DNA of 64,000 bases from Rapana venosa (taxonomy: Eukaryota > Mollusca > Gastropoda > Neogastropoda > Muricidae): positions 52,668,800 through 52,732,799 of the forward strand of contig CM054155.1 of NCBI GenBank assembly GCA_028751875.1, given 5' to 3'. Of the stretch, positions 22,127 to 34,800 are shown one piece after another. The translations under genes and the position numbers were made by a program. The first letter of the stretch is position 1, and every line of letters begins with the position of its first letter. The notes under the pieces are model-generated. The model did not search any database. It saw nothing but the letters and a program-made list of their open reading frames with translations, and was not told the origin of the DNA.

Positions 22127-22148
22127 AAGAAGAAAGAAGAAGAAGAAG
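20951..22148 (+). mobile_element. RTE-type LINE fragment nested in CR1/L2 copy A
   Basis: The inserted segment is bounded by AGTTTTCCACCA at 20939-20950 and 22147-22158, a 12-bp target-site duplication (the AG may belong to the element tail). Removing it rejoins the host LINE reading in line with copy B near 45135. It is 5'-truncated in the RT and ends with a GAA/AAG-rich tail. Among the LINEs here it is the least damaged. Confidence 0.92.
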
Positions 22149-22158
22149 TTTTCCACCA
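22147..22158. repeat. target-site duplication, right copy
   Basis: AGTTTTCCACCA repeats the left flank. The following AGAGTTTCAG continues the host LINE sequence. Confidence 0.85.
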
Positions 22159-24540
22159 AGAGTTTCAGTCATTCCTTGACCGTTACAGCCTCTCTCCCCA
22201 GAAACTTATTATACTTGGTGACTTTAACTTCCACTTCGACAACCAGCCTTCTCCTGATGTCAAGCGTCTCTCTCTTTCTATGTCAAATCACCCTCTTTCC
22301 CAGTTGGTAAATGGGCAAAAACACAGATCAAGTCACACTTTAGACTAGTTTATCACCGATGTCTCACAAGTTCTAGTCACATCTCAGTCCGTATCTGTCA
22401 CAAACGAATTACTCTCCGATCATTCTGTCATTCTTTTCTTCCTCAACATTGCAAAGCCTATTAGAAAGAAGAAGCGCATTACCCGTCGCAACCTCAGAGC
22501 CTTCGATACTCAAACTTTTCTTTCCCAAGCTGCTGAACGTCTATCACAAATCCCTGACCATACTGACCCTTCTCAACACTACAATTCCGTTGTAAGCCAA
22601 CTTCTTGATGAGCATGCACCTCCTACTGACCATCTTCTGCCTGATAGGCCATGTGCACCATGGTACACCCACGACATTCTGGTCGCAAAACGCAAACGCC
22701 GACAGCTAGAGCGGCGATGGCGAAAAACAAAAACTAAGATAAGCAAACAGCTCCTTCAACAAATCAACAAAGTCAAAACCTTAATGTATTCAGCTAAAAT
22801 CAAAGTATTACTCTACTCAAGTTCTTGATGCCACGTCTATGAAATATCTTGTTTCCCTCACATCCACTCTTCTTGGATCTGCGATGGCTAGCCCTCTGCC
22901 TTCTATCTACGACCATTCTGAACTTCCTTCTATATTTTCTGCATTCTTTTCTGACAAAGTCCGCAACATTACCTCAAGTTTGGATCAGACTCCTTTTCAG
23001 AAGCAATTTCTGACCCCCAATTTTCTGGCATTCCTCTCCTTTTCTATCATTTCAAGAAATCGCGAAAATTCTGAAAGAAATGAAAATAAAATTATGTGAT
23101 CTTGATCCTGTACCTGCTTTTCTTTACACTCAGTGGCTTCCCGAGCTCATACCCACTATCACAAAAATGGTAAACTCATCACCTCTTTCAGGACTTTTTC
23201 CAACACCTCTCAAAACTACAATAGTTACACCTATTCTCAAGAAGAACGACCTCGATCCTAACACTCTGAAGAATTACAGTCCTGTATCCAGCCTAAAGTC
23301 CTTAAAAAAGTTGTTCTGATACAACTCAACAGCCATCTTCATTTAAACAGTCTCCTTCCCCCTTTTCAGTCTGCCTATCGTGCCAACTACAGCACCAAAA
23401 CCACCCTAGTCCACACCTTAAACACGCTTTTACACGCATCTGATTCAGGAAAAATCTCCCTTCTCAAACCTCTTGACTTATCTGTAGCCTTCGACACTAG
23501 AGACCACTCAATTCTTCTCTCCCGTCTCCAAAAGACTTTTGGTATTACAGGCACAGCCCTCACCTGGTTCAGTTCATGCCTTACAGATCGATTCCACACA
23601 GTTGCAGTAAACAAGATTCAATCAACACCTGCCAAAATGGAATGTGGAGTCCCACAGGGATCAGTTCTTGGCCCTGTTCTTTTCACACTATACACTGCTC
23701 CTCTTTCAAACATAATAAATCGTCATCAGATCAACCATCATTTCTATGCAGACGACTCTCAAATTCTTAGCAGTGATACTCCTGAAAATCTGCCTTCTCT
23801 CTTGATTAGTATGTCCTACTGCCTTCAAGATATCCAAAATGGATGATACTGAACAAGTTACAGCTAAATGCAGATAAAACTGAAGCCATGCTTGTAGGGA
23901 CCAAACACAAACTCTCTTCCATCACAACAGCTTCAATGTGAACTATCTAGGGGTCATTATGGACAACGCACTCTCCATGCAAAAATTCATCACTCAAACC
24001 TGCCAGTCGTGCTACTATCAATTACAGCGCATCATTGCAGTTCGAAAGTACATGTCCACTGATGCAACATCCAAACAAGACACGTCTCCCATTCTCTCAC
24101 GTCTGGACTATTGCAATACTCTTCTGATTGGTCTACCAGTATCATCTACCCACTCCTTTCAACGTATACAAAACTCTGCAGCTCGCCTAGTCCTCAGAAA
24201 GAAAAAAAATCTGAACATATTACCCCTCTCTTGCGATCTCTCCACTGGTTGCCTGTGCCACAGAGAGTAAACTATAAGATCAGTAACCTCTGTTACAAAT
24301 GTCTCCATAAAACAGCACATTTTCTACCTCTGAATGTTTTCACCTGTACACTCCTTGTTCCCTCTGCTCTGCTGCAGATACCTTGTGCTTAAGAATACCT
24401 AGATTCAACCAGTCCATCGTTGGCCGTCGCTCTTTCTCTGTTTCTGGTCCATCGATCTGGAATGACCTCCCTCTCTCCCTTCGTCAAAAGCCTTCTTATG
24501 ACGCTTTTAAATCCGGCCTCAAGTCACATTTATTTCAAAC
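22150..24540 (+). pseudogene. CR1/L2-type ORF2: endonuclease end, RT and C-terminus
   Basis: The endonuclease ends with a LLSDHSVILF block near 22420. RT blocks are LCDLDPVPAFL near 23095, TPILKKNDLDPNTLKNYSPV near 23230, CGVPQGSVLGPVLFTLYTAP near 23640 and the active-site YADD at 23745-23756. The C-terminal block (PLLRSLHWLPVPQRV, near 24230) and GRRSFSVSGPSIWNDLP-like text near 24430 close the protein. Several frameshifts (near 22800, 23090, 23300, 23840, 24240) and stops break it. This domain would copy the element RNA at the nicked target. Confidence 0.88.
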
Positions 24541-24626
24541 CTAAGATTCTCCCCTCATGTTCCATTTCATTTTTGTCCTGCCCTCAACAGCCAAACCCCA
24601 TTACACTGCCGAGTGTACAACCTTTA

Positions 24627-24628
<2 letters not shown>

Positions 24629-24708
<80 letters not shown>

Positions 24709-24731
24709 TGTGTGTGTGTGTGTGTGTGTCT
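24629..24731. repeat. (TG)n/(TGCG)n microsatellite in LINE 3' UTR
   Basis: TG repeats with a central TGCG run, between the stop region and the GCGCTTTGAT tail motif of CR1/L2 copy A. The same position holds TG tracts in the copies at 47.65, 55.71 and (as CA, inverted) 61.55 kb. Confidence 0.93.
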
Positions 24732-24887
24732 GCGTGCTGGCGTGCGAGCGTGTGTGTATACATTTAAATTTGTAAGGCGACATGTGAATGAGTAGGATGA
24801 ATGAAAGCGCTTTGATTTTTTTTTTGCAAGATAAAACGCGATATAAATTCCATTTATTATTGTCATTATTATTACTATTATTATTAT

Positions 24888-24942
24888 GTCCCATATTGAA
24901 GAACATAAGTGTTTTTGATGGCCCACATTGAAGAAGATAACA
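24888..24942. repeat. 35-bp minisatellite, middle remnant
   Basis: GTCCCATATTGAAGAACATA and the next unit resume the array immediately after the LINE tail. It is interrupted again at about 24943 by a SINE. Confidence 0.85.
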
Positions 24943-24944
24943 GG

Positions 24945-25220
24945 AGGAGGCTGGCAGGACGGTTAAGATGTTCACCTGTGAACAAGCAAACCGTGAGGTT
25001 CTGGGTTCGGGTCCAAACCTCACTTTTTTTTCTTCCTTCTTGACAAAAATAATCGAACTTAATGTCAAAATCTTTCGGATGAGGCTATAAACCAAAGTCT
25101 TCTGTGTGAACGCGCGCAGAACATCATGCGCATACGTTAAAAACCCTTCCGCCTTTTGGAAAAGTAGGCCATTGTGTGCCAGTCGGGACTGATGGCACAA
25201 GAAAAGCGCACACACACACA
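24945..25220 (+). mobile_element. tRNA-derived core-domain SINE, copy 4
   Basis: The tRNA-like head carries TGGCAGGACGGTTAAGATG and the B-box-like GGTTCTGGGTTCGGGTCC near 24997-25014. The body has TTTCGGATGAGGCTATAAAC near 25074 and the ACGTTAAAAACCCTTCCGCC block. It is inserted in the 35-bp minisatellite. Confidence 0.8.
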
Positions 25221-25225
25221 GGTAT

Positions 25226-25365
25226 CGTGTTCAGACACCATCCCGAAGTCGGAATGCGCTACCTAAATGGAAAGTAAACAAAGGCCGCATACGCAAAAGT
25301 GTCACCGTTGTTGAACCTTGGAGCTCTAGCCGAGGAACAAAAACAATATTGTTCCCCACAGTGAA
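25226..25365. repeat. dispersed repeat module (also at 58.84 kb)
   Basis: TGTTCAGACACCATCCCGAA, CCGCATACGCAAAAGTGTCA and GGAGCTCTAGCCGAGGAAC match, with gaps, the order found at 58835-58955. It follows the SINE directly and may be its 3' module or a separate element. Confidence 0.5.
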
Positions 25366-25369
25366 GGTG

Positions 25370-25640
25370 CTGTTGGTGCCCCACACTGAAGAATAAATCA
25401 GGTAGCATTAATGTCCAAGACAGAAGAAGAAACCTGGAGTTTCTGACGCCCTCCATTGAGAAGAAATCAGGTGTTGTTGATGTCCTACCTTGAAGAAGAC
25501 ACCAGATGCTGTTGATGTCCCACCTTGTAAAAGAAATCAGGTGTTGTTGATATCCTACATTTAAGAAGAAACAAGACATTGTGGATGTCCTACTATAAAG
25601 AAGAAGCAAGGCGTTCTGCATGTCCTATCTTCAACTCTGG
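25370..25640. repeat. 35-bp minisatellite, right end, diverged
   Basis: About 7 units with AGAAATCAGGTGTTGTTGAT and TCCTACCTTGAAGAAG. This is the outer edge of the array that began at 16857. Confidence 0.8.
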
Positions 25641-25796
25641 TAGGGGGAATAGGCAAGGATGTGAGAACAACACTGCCTGCCAGAGCTCTGAATAATTCAT
25701 TCCAACATCGGTGGTTTTATTCAGTGCAAGTCACAAGGACATAATTATCACCTGGTATTGTAAATAATGGGCATTTCCATATCATTCATTCTCTGC

Positions 25797-26570
25797 CATA
25801 CCCATAAACGTGTATCAGGCTAGCTGACAGATTTGCTGAAGATGCCTGCTTGATCTACTGTCTATCTGAGCGGGCTGAGAGTATATTTCCCTCAACATGT
25901 CTAAACTAAAGATCACCATGAAGTAGGTCAGCTCTTTCCGATCTTAGACCCTTTCTTGAAGGGGTAGGATAGTGTGAAGAGCAGCAGGAGGAGGGGGACA
26001 CGGCAACAGAAATCTTTTTCGCTGAAGCGATATTAATCGTGAAAATTGACTTGTCCAAAAATCGTACACCTACCCATTTCCGGCAGCTTCAGAAGACCGT
26101 CACCATTGAGTGGATGAATAAATGGATGAATCTGTGGATGGATTGGTGGGTGAAAAGATGGGTGGGTGGATGGATGTGCGGATTGAATGGATGGATGTAT
26201 GGATGGATGGGTGGAGGGATGGTGGATGGGTGGTGGATAGGTGGATGGGGGCGTGTATGGATGGGTGTTGTATAGTTGAGTGGTGTATGGATGGATGGTA
26301 GTTTGATGGTTGGAAGGGTGGAAAAAATGGGTAGGGGGGGTAGGGGGTGGATAGGTGGGTAAATGCATGGGTTAGCAGGGAAAAGATATTTTGGGTGAAG
26401 AGGGAGGATGGATCTTTATGTAGGGTTGGTTGCAGAACGCTTGCTTACAAGGAGCTTGCTTTGTTCTGAGGCTTGGCTGTATTGGGAAAGCGGGTAGAGT
26501 AAATCCCGTAAACGGTCCGTCCACGTTGGTCAGGGAGAATTGTTGTATGCCTGCCCCCCGTCCACTGATC
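25797..26570. repeat. duplicated flank block, copy 1 (clean)
   Basis: Sequence from CATAAACGTGTATCAGGCTA through the GGAT-type repeat to ACAAGGAGCTTGCTTTGTTC and beyond. An indel-rich second version lies at 28158-28850. The block leads into the ~42-bp satellite. Confidence 0.85.
26103..26360. repeat. GGAT/GGTG tetranucleotide-type repeat
   Basis: Imperfect TGGATGGATGGGTGGA repeats. Trp/Gly-rich and Pro/His-rich open frames here are by-products. A degraded version is at 28440-28660. Confidence 0.9.
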
Positions 26571-28157
26571 AGACTTTTGGCCAGTAACAACCACCCAGTC
26601 ACATGAAGGACTTTTGGGCAAGGAAAACACACCCCAGTTAACTGAAGGCCATGGGGCCCCCAGCACAAAACACAGCCATGAAGGGAATTTGGCCAGCACC
26701 ACCCAGTCACACTGAAGGGGGAAATTGGCAAACACAAAAAAAACCCACGTACATAAAGAGACATTTGGCCAGCAAACAAACACACCACAGTCACACTGAA
26801 GAGACTTTTGGCCACCCAAAACAACCCCACCACAGCACAAAAAAGGAAAATTGGCCAGCCAAAACACACCCACAGTCACACTGAAGGAATTTGGACGCAC
26901 ACAAACCACCCAGTCCCCTAAAAGGACCTTTGGCCAGCACACAACCACACCAGAGTCACACGATCGACATTTGCCCCGCAAAAAACACAGTACACTGAAG
27001 AGAATTTGGACAGCAACAACACACCCAGTCACACTGAAAGACATGTGGCCAGCACACAACACACCCCAGTCACACGAAGAGACTTGGACGCAACAAACAC
27101 AAACCAGTAAACTGGAAGACATGGGGCCCAGCAAAAACACCCCCAGTCACATGAAGGCATGTAAACGCCAAAACCCCAAAGCCAGCACACTAAAGGACTT
27201 TTGGACGCCAAAAACCCCCCACCCAACACTGATCAGACTTTGCCAGCCCACAACACCAGTCACCTAAAAGGGGCTTTTGGGCCCAGCAACAACCAGCCCC
27301 AACTAAAGAGACTTTGGGCCCAGCACAACCACACACCCCAGTCCAAGGGAAACAAAATTTTGGCAAGCACCTCATAGTCACATGAAGGACTTTGGACACA
27401 CAACACACCTAGTCACACAAAGAGAATTTGCCAGCCCAAAAACCCACATACGTCACATAAAGGCTTTTTGGCCCAAACAAAAAACCACACACAAGCACGC
27501 TAAATAGACTTTTGGCCGCACCAAACACACCACAGTCCACTGAAGAGACTTTTGGCCACACACAACAAAACAGTCCGTGAGGGACTTTGGGCCCAGCCAC
27601 AACCGTCACACTAAAAGAGACATTTGGCCCACAAACCGTCACCTGAAGAAAATTTTTGGCCCAGACACAAACGCACACTAAAAATGAATTTTGGCCCCCC
27701 ACAGCACAGTCACAGAAGAGACTTTGGCCGCCCCCAACACAGTACACCAAAGAAAATTTTGGAAAACACAAACACACACCCGTCAACTGATCAGACATTT
27801 GGCAAACCCAGCACACCCACAGTCACACTGACGACATTTGGAAAAACACCACGTCCCCCAAAAGAGACATTTGGGCCCAGTATAAACACCACTATTCACA
27901 GAGGACATGTGGCCAGCACAAAAAAACCACCAGTCCACAAAGAACATGTGGCCAGAACAACCCCCCCAGTCCCCAAAAGAGAATGTGGCCCAGCACAAAA
28001 ACACACCCCCAGCCATAGGAGCTTTGGGCCCCGAACCCAGCCCCCAAAAAAGTCACACCAAAAGACATTGGCCGCCCCACAAACCACCACGTACATGAAG
28101 AAACATTGGCGACATCAACAGTCACACTGAGAGACATATGGCGCATCCACACATCCA
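26570..28157. repeat. ~42-bp satellite, very noisy segment
   Basis: Monomers recognisable by CAGTCACACTGAAGAGAC-(A/T)TTTGGCCAGCAC are present, but almost every unit carries single-base losses, extra A or G in homopolymers, or missing dinucleotides. About 37 units by length. The error style matches uncorrected long-read sequence more than natural drift, which elsewhere in the array is substitution-dominated. Confidence 0.8.
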
Positions 28158-28850
28158 CATACCCTAAACGTGTATCAGCAGCGACAATTGCTGAAGATGC
28201 GCTGACACTGTCTATCTGACGCTGAGGTAATTTCCCTCAACCAGTCTAACTAAAGATCACCATGGAAGTAGTCAGCATCTTATCCGATCTTGACCCCTTT
28301 CCTGAAGGGTAGGATATGTGAAGAGCAGCAGGAGGAGGGGACACGCAACAAAATCTTTTTCGCTGAAGCGATTTACTGAAATGACTTGCCAAAAATCGAC
28401 ACTACCCATTTCCGGCAGCTTCAAGACCTCCCATAGTGGTGAATAAATGGATGAATCTGTGGATGATTGGGGAAAAGATATGGGTGGATGGATGTGCGGA
28501 TTGCAAGAGGATAGGATGATGGTGGAGAGTGGAAGTGTGGATAGGACATTGGGGGCCATGTAAGGATGGGTTGTAATAGTGAGTGGTGTATGAGGAGTAG
28601 TCTGATGGTTGGACAGGTGATAAAGGGTAGAGTGCGGGTAGGTGGATAGGAATTTGGCGTACAACATGGGTTGTGCATGGAGACTATTTGGTCAGACACA
28701 CTGATCGGAGGATACATTTAATGCTAGGCGTTTGCCTGCCAGAAACCGTTGCTTACATAAGGAGCTTGCTTCAGTCTAAGCTTGGCTGTCATCTGGAAAG
28801 CTGTAGAGTGACAGCCCAACGATCACGACCACGTGCCTGAGAGACACTTG
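28158..28850. repeat. duplicated flank block, copy 2 (indel-rich)
   Basis: It repeats 25797-26570 in order, beginning ATACCCTAAACGTGTATCAG and including GAAGAGCAGCAGGAGGAGGG and CGGCAGCTTCAAGAC. It is about 80 bp shorter because of many one-base deletions. The GGAT tract is degraded at 28440-28660. Confidence 0.85.
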
Positions 28851-28859
28851 TATGTATCC

Positions 28860-31800
28860 TGCACACAAACCACCAGTCACACTGACAGACATTTGGCCAG
28901 TACACACACACACAGTCACACTAAGAGACATTTGGCAAGGCACACAACACAGTTTACACTGAAGAGACATTTGGCCAGCACACAACACAGTCACACTGAA
29001 GAGACATTTGGCCAGCACACACCACAGTCACACTGAAGAGACATTTGGTCAGCACACACCACAGTCACACTGAAGAGACATCTGGCAAACACACAACACA
29101 CACCACAGTCACACTGAAGAGACATTTGGCCAGCAAACAACACACACCACAGTCACACTGAAGAGACATTTGGCCAGCACACAACACACACCACAGTCAC
29201 ACTGAAGAGACATGTGGCCAGCACACAACACACACCACAGTCACACTGAAGAGACATTTGGACAGCACACAACACACACCACAGTCACACTGAAGAGACC
29301 TTTGGCCGCCATCACACACACCAGAGTCACACTGAATCAGACATTTGACCAGCCACACACACAGTCACACTGAGAGAAATTTGCGCAGCAACACACACCA
29401 CAGTCACACTGACAGACATGTTGGCCAGCACACAACACCACCAGTCACACTGAAGAGACATTTGGACAGCACACAAACACACAACACAGTCACACTGAAG
29501 AGACATGTGGCCAGCAAACAACACACACCAGTCACACTGAAGAGACATGTCAACAGCACACAACACACAGCACAGTCACACTGAAGAGACATTTGGACAG
29601 CACACAACACACACCACAGTCACACTGATCAGACATTTGACCAGCACACAACACACACCAGTCACACTGAAGAGACATTTGGCCAGCACACAACACAGTC
29701 ACACTGAAGAGACATTTGGCCAGCACACACCACACACCACAGTCACACGGAACAGCCATTTGGCAAGCACACATCTTAGTCACACTGAAGAGACATTTGG
29801 ACAGCACACAACACACCTCAGTCACACTGAAGAGACATTTGTCCAGCACACAACACACACTACAGTCACACTGAAGAGACATTTGGCCAACACACAACAC
29901 ACACACAAGTCACGCTGAATAGACATTTGGCCAGCACACAACACACACCACAGTCACACTGAAGAGACATTTGGCCAGCACACAACACACACCAGTCACG
30001 CTGAGGAGACATTTGGCCAGCACACAACACAGTCACACTGAAGAGACATTTGGCCAGCACACAACACAGTCACACTGAAGAGACATTTGGCCAGCACACA
30101 ACACAGTCACACTGAAATGACATTTGGCCAGCACACAGCACAGTCACACTGAAGAGACATTTGGCCAGCACCCAACACAGTCACACCAAAGATACATTTG
30201 GAAAACACACAACACACACCACAGTCACACTGATCAGACATTTGGCAAACACACAGCACACACCACAGTCACACTGATCAGACATTTGGAAAACACACCA
30301 CAGTCACACCGAAGAGACATTTGGCCAGCATATAACACACACTAGTCACACTGAAGAGACATGTGGCCAGCACACAACACACACCAGTCACACTGAAGAG
30401 ACATGTGGCCAGAACACAACACACACCAGTCACACTAAAGAGACATGTGGCCAGCACACAACACACACCAGTCACACTAGAGAGACATTTGGCCAGCACA
30501 CAGCACACACAACAGTCACACCGAAAAGACATTTGGCCAGCACACAACACACACCACAGTCACACTGAAGAAACATTTGGCCAGCACACAACAGTCACAC
30601 TGAAGAGACATTTGGCCAGCACACACCACACACACCAGTCACGCTGAAGAGACATTTAGCCAGGACACAACACACACCACAGTCACACTGAAGAAACATT
30701 TGGCCAGCACACACCACCAGTCACACTGAAGAGACATTGGCGACCACACACCACACACCACAGTCACACGAAGAGACATGTTGGCCAGCCCACACACAAC
30801 ACAGTCACACTGAAGAGACATTTGGCCAGCACACACAACACACAACCAGTCACACTGAAGGACATTTGGCCAGCAAAAAACACACACCACAGTCACACTA
30901 AGAGACATTTGACCAACCACAACACACACCAGTCACACTGAAGAGACATTTGGCCAGGCACACACACCACCAAAGTCACACTGATAGATCATTTGACCAG
31001 TACACAACACAATCACAGTCACACTGAAGAGACATTTGGCCAGCACACAAACACACACCAGTCACACTGATAGACTATTTGGCCAGACACACCACAGCAC
31101 ACTGAAGAACATTTCCACACAAACACAGTCACACTGAAAAGACATTGGCCAGCACACAACACCAGTCACACCGAAGAGACATTTGGCCAGCACACAACAC
31201 ACACCAGTCACACTGAAGAGACATTTGACCAGCACACAACACACACCAGTCACACTGAAGAGACATCTGGCCAGCACACAACACAGTCACACCTAAGAGA
31301 CATTTGGCCAGCACACAACACAGTCACACTGAAGAGACATTTGGCCAGCACACACCACATTCACACTGAAGAGACATTTGGCCAGCATACAACACACACA
31401 CACCAGGCACACTGAAGAGACATTTGGCCAGCACACAACACAATCACACTGAAGAGACATTTGGCCAGCACACAACACAGTCACACTGAAGAGACATTTG
31501 GCCAGCACACAACACACACACCAGTCACACTGAAGAGGAATTTCCACAGCACACAACACACACCAGTCACACTGAAGAGACATTTGGCCAGCACACAACA
31601 CAGTCACACTGAAGAGACATTTGGCCAGCACACAACACACACCAGTCACACTGAAGAGACATTTGGCCATCTCACACCACAGACACAATGAAGAGACATT
31701 TGGCCAGCACACACCACAGTCACACTGAAGAGAGAATTTGCCAGCACACACCACAGTCACAGTGGTCAGACATTTGGCCAGCACACAACACCCACCAGTC

Positions 31801-34800
31801 ACACTGAAGAGACATTTGGCCAGCACACAATACACACCAGTCACACTGAAGAGACATATGGCCAGCACACAACACACACTAGTCACACTGAAGAGACATT
31901 TGGCCAGCACACAACACAGTCACACTGAAGAGACAATTGGCAAGCACACAACACACACCAGTCACACTGAAGACACATTTGGCCAGCACACAACACACAC
32001 CAGTCACACTGAAGAGACATCTGGCCAGAACACAACACACACCAGTCACACTGAAGAGACATTTAGCCAGCACACAACACACACCACAGTCACACTGAAG
32101 AGGCATTTGCCAGCACACAACACAGTCACACTGAAGAGACAATTGGCCAGCAACACACACACCACAGTCACGTAAAGGGACATTTGGCCAGCACACAACA
32201 CATCACTAAACCTTTGCACATCAAACAGTCCACGAAGAGAATTTTGGCAGCACACTCATCACACTTAAAGACATTCGCCACACACAATAAGTCACACTGA
32301 GAGACATTTGGCCAGCACACGCACAGTCACACTGAAGAGACATTTGGTTAGCCAACACCACACACAGTCACACTGAATGAGACATTTGGCCAGCACACAA
32401 ACACAGTCACACTGAAGAGACATTTGGCCAGCACACACCACAGTCACACCTAAGAGACATTTGGAAAACACACAACACACACCACAGTCACACTGATCAG
32501 ACATTTGGCAAACACACAGCACACACCACAGTCACACTGATTAGACATTTGGCCAGCATACAACACACACCAGTCACACTGAAGAGACATGTGGCCAGCA
32601 CACAACACACACCAGTCACACTAGAGAGACATTTGGCCAGCACACAGCACACACAACAGTCACACCGAAAAGACATTTGGCCAGCACACAACACACACCA
32701 CAGTCACACTGAAGAAACATTTGGCCAGCACACAACAGTCACACTGAAGAGACATTTGGCCAGCACACACCACACACACCAGTCACGCTGAAGAGACATT
32801 TGGCCAGCACACAACACACACCACAGTCACACTGAAGAAACATTTGGCCAGCACACACCACAGTCACACTGAAGAGACATTTGGCGAGCACACACCACAC
32901 ACCACAGTCACACTGAAGAGACATGTGGCCAGCACACAACACACACCAGTCACACTAGAGAGACATTTGGCCAGCACACAACACACACCAGTCACACTGA
33001 AGAGACATGTGGCCAGCACACAGCACACACCACAGTCACACCGAAGAGACATTTGGCCAGCACACAGCACAGTCACACTGAAGAGACATTTGGCCAGCAC
33101 ACAAAACACACACCAGTCACACTGAAGAGACATTTGGCCAGCTCACACCACAGCAAAACAAGAACTTTGGCACAACCCACAGTCACACTGAAGAGACATT
33201 TGGCCAGGACACACCACAGTCACACTGATCAGACATTTGGCCAGCACACAACACACACCAGTCACACTGAAGAGACATTTGGTCAGCACACAATACACAC
33301 CAGCCACACTGAGGAGATATTTGGCCAGAACACAACACACACCAGTCACACTGAAAAGACATTTGGCCAGCACACAAGACAGTCACACTGAAGAGACAAT
33401 TGGCCAGCACACAACACACACCAGTCACACTGAATAGACATTTGGCCAGCACACAACACACACAATTAACACTGAAGAGACATCTGGCCAGCACACAACA
33501 CACACCAGTCACACTGAAGAGACACTTAGCCAGCACACAACACACACCACAGTCACACTGAAGAGACATTTGCCAGCAGACAACGCAGTCACACTGAAGA
33601 GACAATTGGCCAGCATACAAAACACACCACAGTCACACTGAAGAGACATCTGGCCAGCACACACTACAGTCACACTGAAGAGATATTTAGCCAGCACACA
33701 ACACATTCACACTGAAGAGACATTTGGCCAGCACAAAACACAGTCACACTAAAGAGACATTTGGCCAGCACACAAATCACACACCAGTCACACTGAAGAG
33801 ACATCTGGCAAGCACACAACACAGTCACACTGAAGAGACATTTGGCCAGCACACAACACACACCACAGTCACACTAAAGAGACATTTCGCCAGCAAACAA
33901 CACAGTCACACTGATCAGACATGTGGCCAGCACACAACACACACCACAGTCACACTAAAGAGAAATTTGGCCAGCAAACAACACAGTCACACTGTTCAGA
34001 AATTTGGCCAGCACACACCACAGTCACACTGAAGAGACAATTCGCCAGCACACAACACACTACAGTCACACTGAAGAGACATTTGGCCAGCACACAACAC
34101 ACACCACAGTCACACTGAAGAAACATTTGGCCAGCACACAACACAGTCACACTGAAGAGACATTTGACCAGTACACAACACACACCACAGTCAGTCTGAA
34201 AAGACATTTGGCCAGCACACAACACACACCACAGTCACACTGATCAGTCATTTGGCCAGCACACAACACACACTACAGTCACACTGAAGAGACATTTGGC
34301 CAGCACACAACACAAACACAGTCACACTGAAGAGACATTTGGACAGCACACAATACACACCAGTCACACTGAAGAGACATTTGGACAGCACACAACACAC
34401 ACCAGTCACGCTGAAGAGACATTTGGCCAGCACACAACACACACACCAGTCACATTGAAGAGACATTTGGCCAGCTCACACCACAGCCAAAATGAAGAGA
34501 CATTTGGCCAGCACACACCACAGTCACACTGAAGAGAGATTTGGCAAGCACACACCACAGTCACACTGATCAGACATTTGGCCAGCACACAATACACACC
34601 AGTCACACCGAAGAGACATTTGGCCAGGACACACACACCAATCACACTAAAGAGACATTTGGCCAGCACACAACACAGTCACACTGAAGAGACAATTGGC
34701 CAGCACACAACACACACCAGTCACACTGAAGAGACATTTGGCCAGCACACAACACACACACCAGTCACACTGAAGAGACATTTGGACAGCACACAACACA

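Larger units (their letters stand above)
20692..24887 (+). mobile_element. CR1/L2-type LINE, copy A, 5'-truncated and split by an RTE insertion
   Basis: About 3.0 kb of LINE plus 1.2 kb of inserted RTE. It starts within the endonuclease (DATWLENS-type text aligned with 44893 in copy B), continues after 22149 with LIILGDFNFHFDN, and carries the RT, the C-terminal block (SRLDYCNTLLIGLPVSST near 24100) and a 3' UTR with a TG/TGCG microsatellite. The end is GCAAGATAAAACGCGATATAAATT-type sequence plus a (TTA)n tail. The 35-bp minisatellite resumes exactly at 24888. Confidence 0.9.

Noticed and set aside
26039..27816. Trp/Gly-rich and Cys/Trp-rich frames in the GGAT and noisy satellite region
   Set aside because: Low-complexity sequence plus indel noise; not supported as genes.
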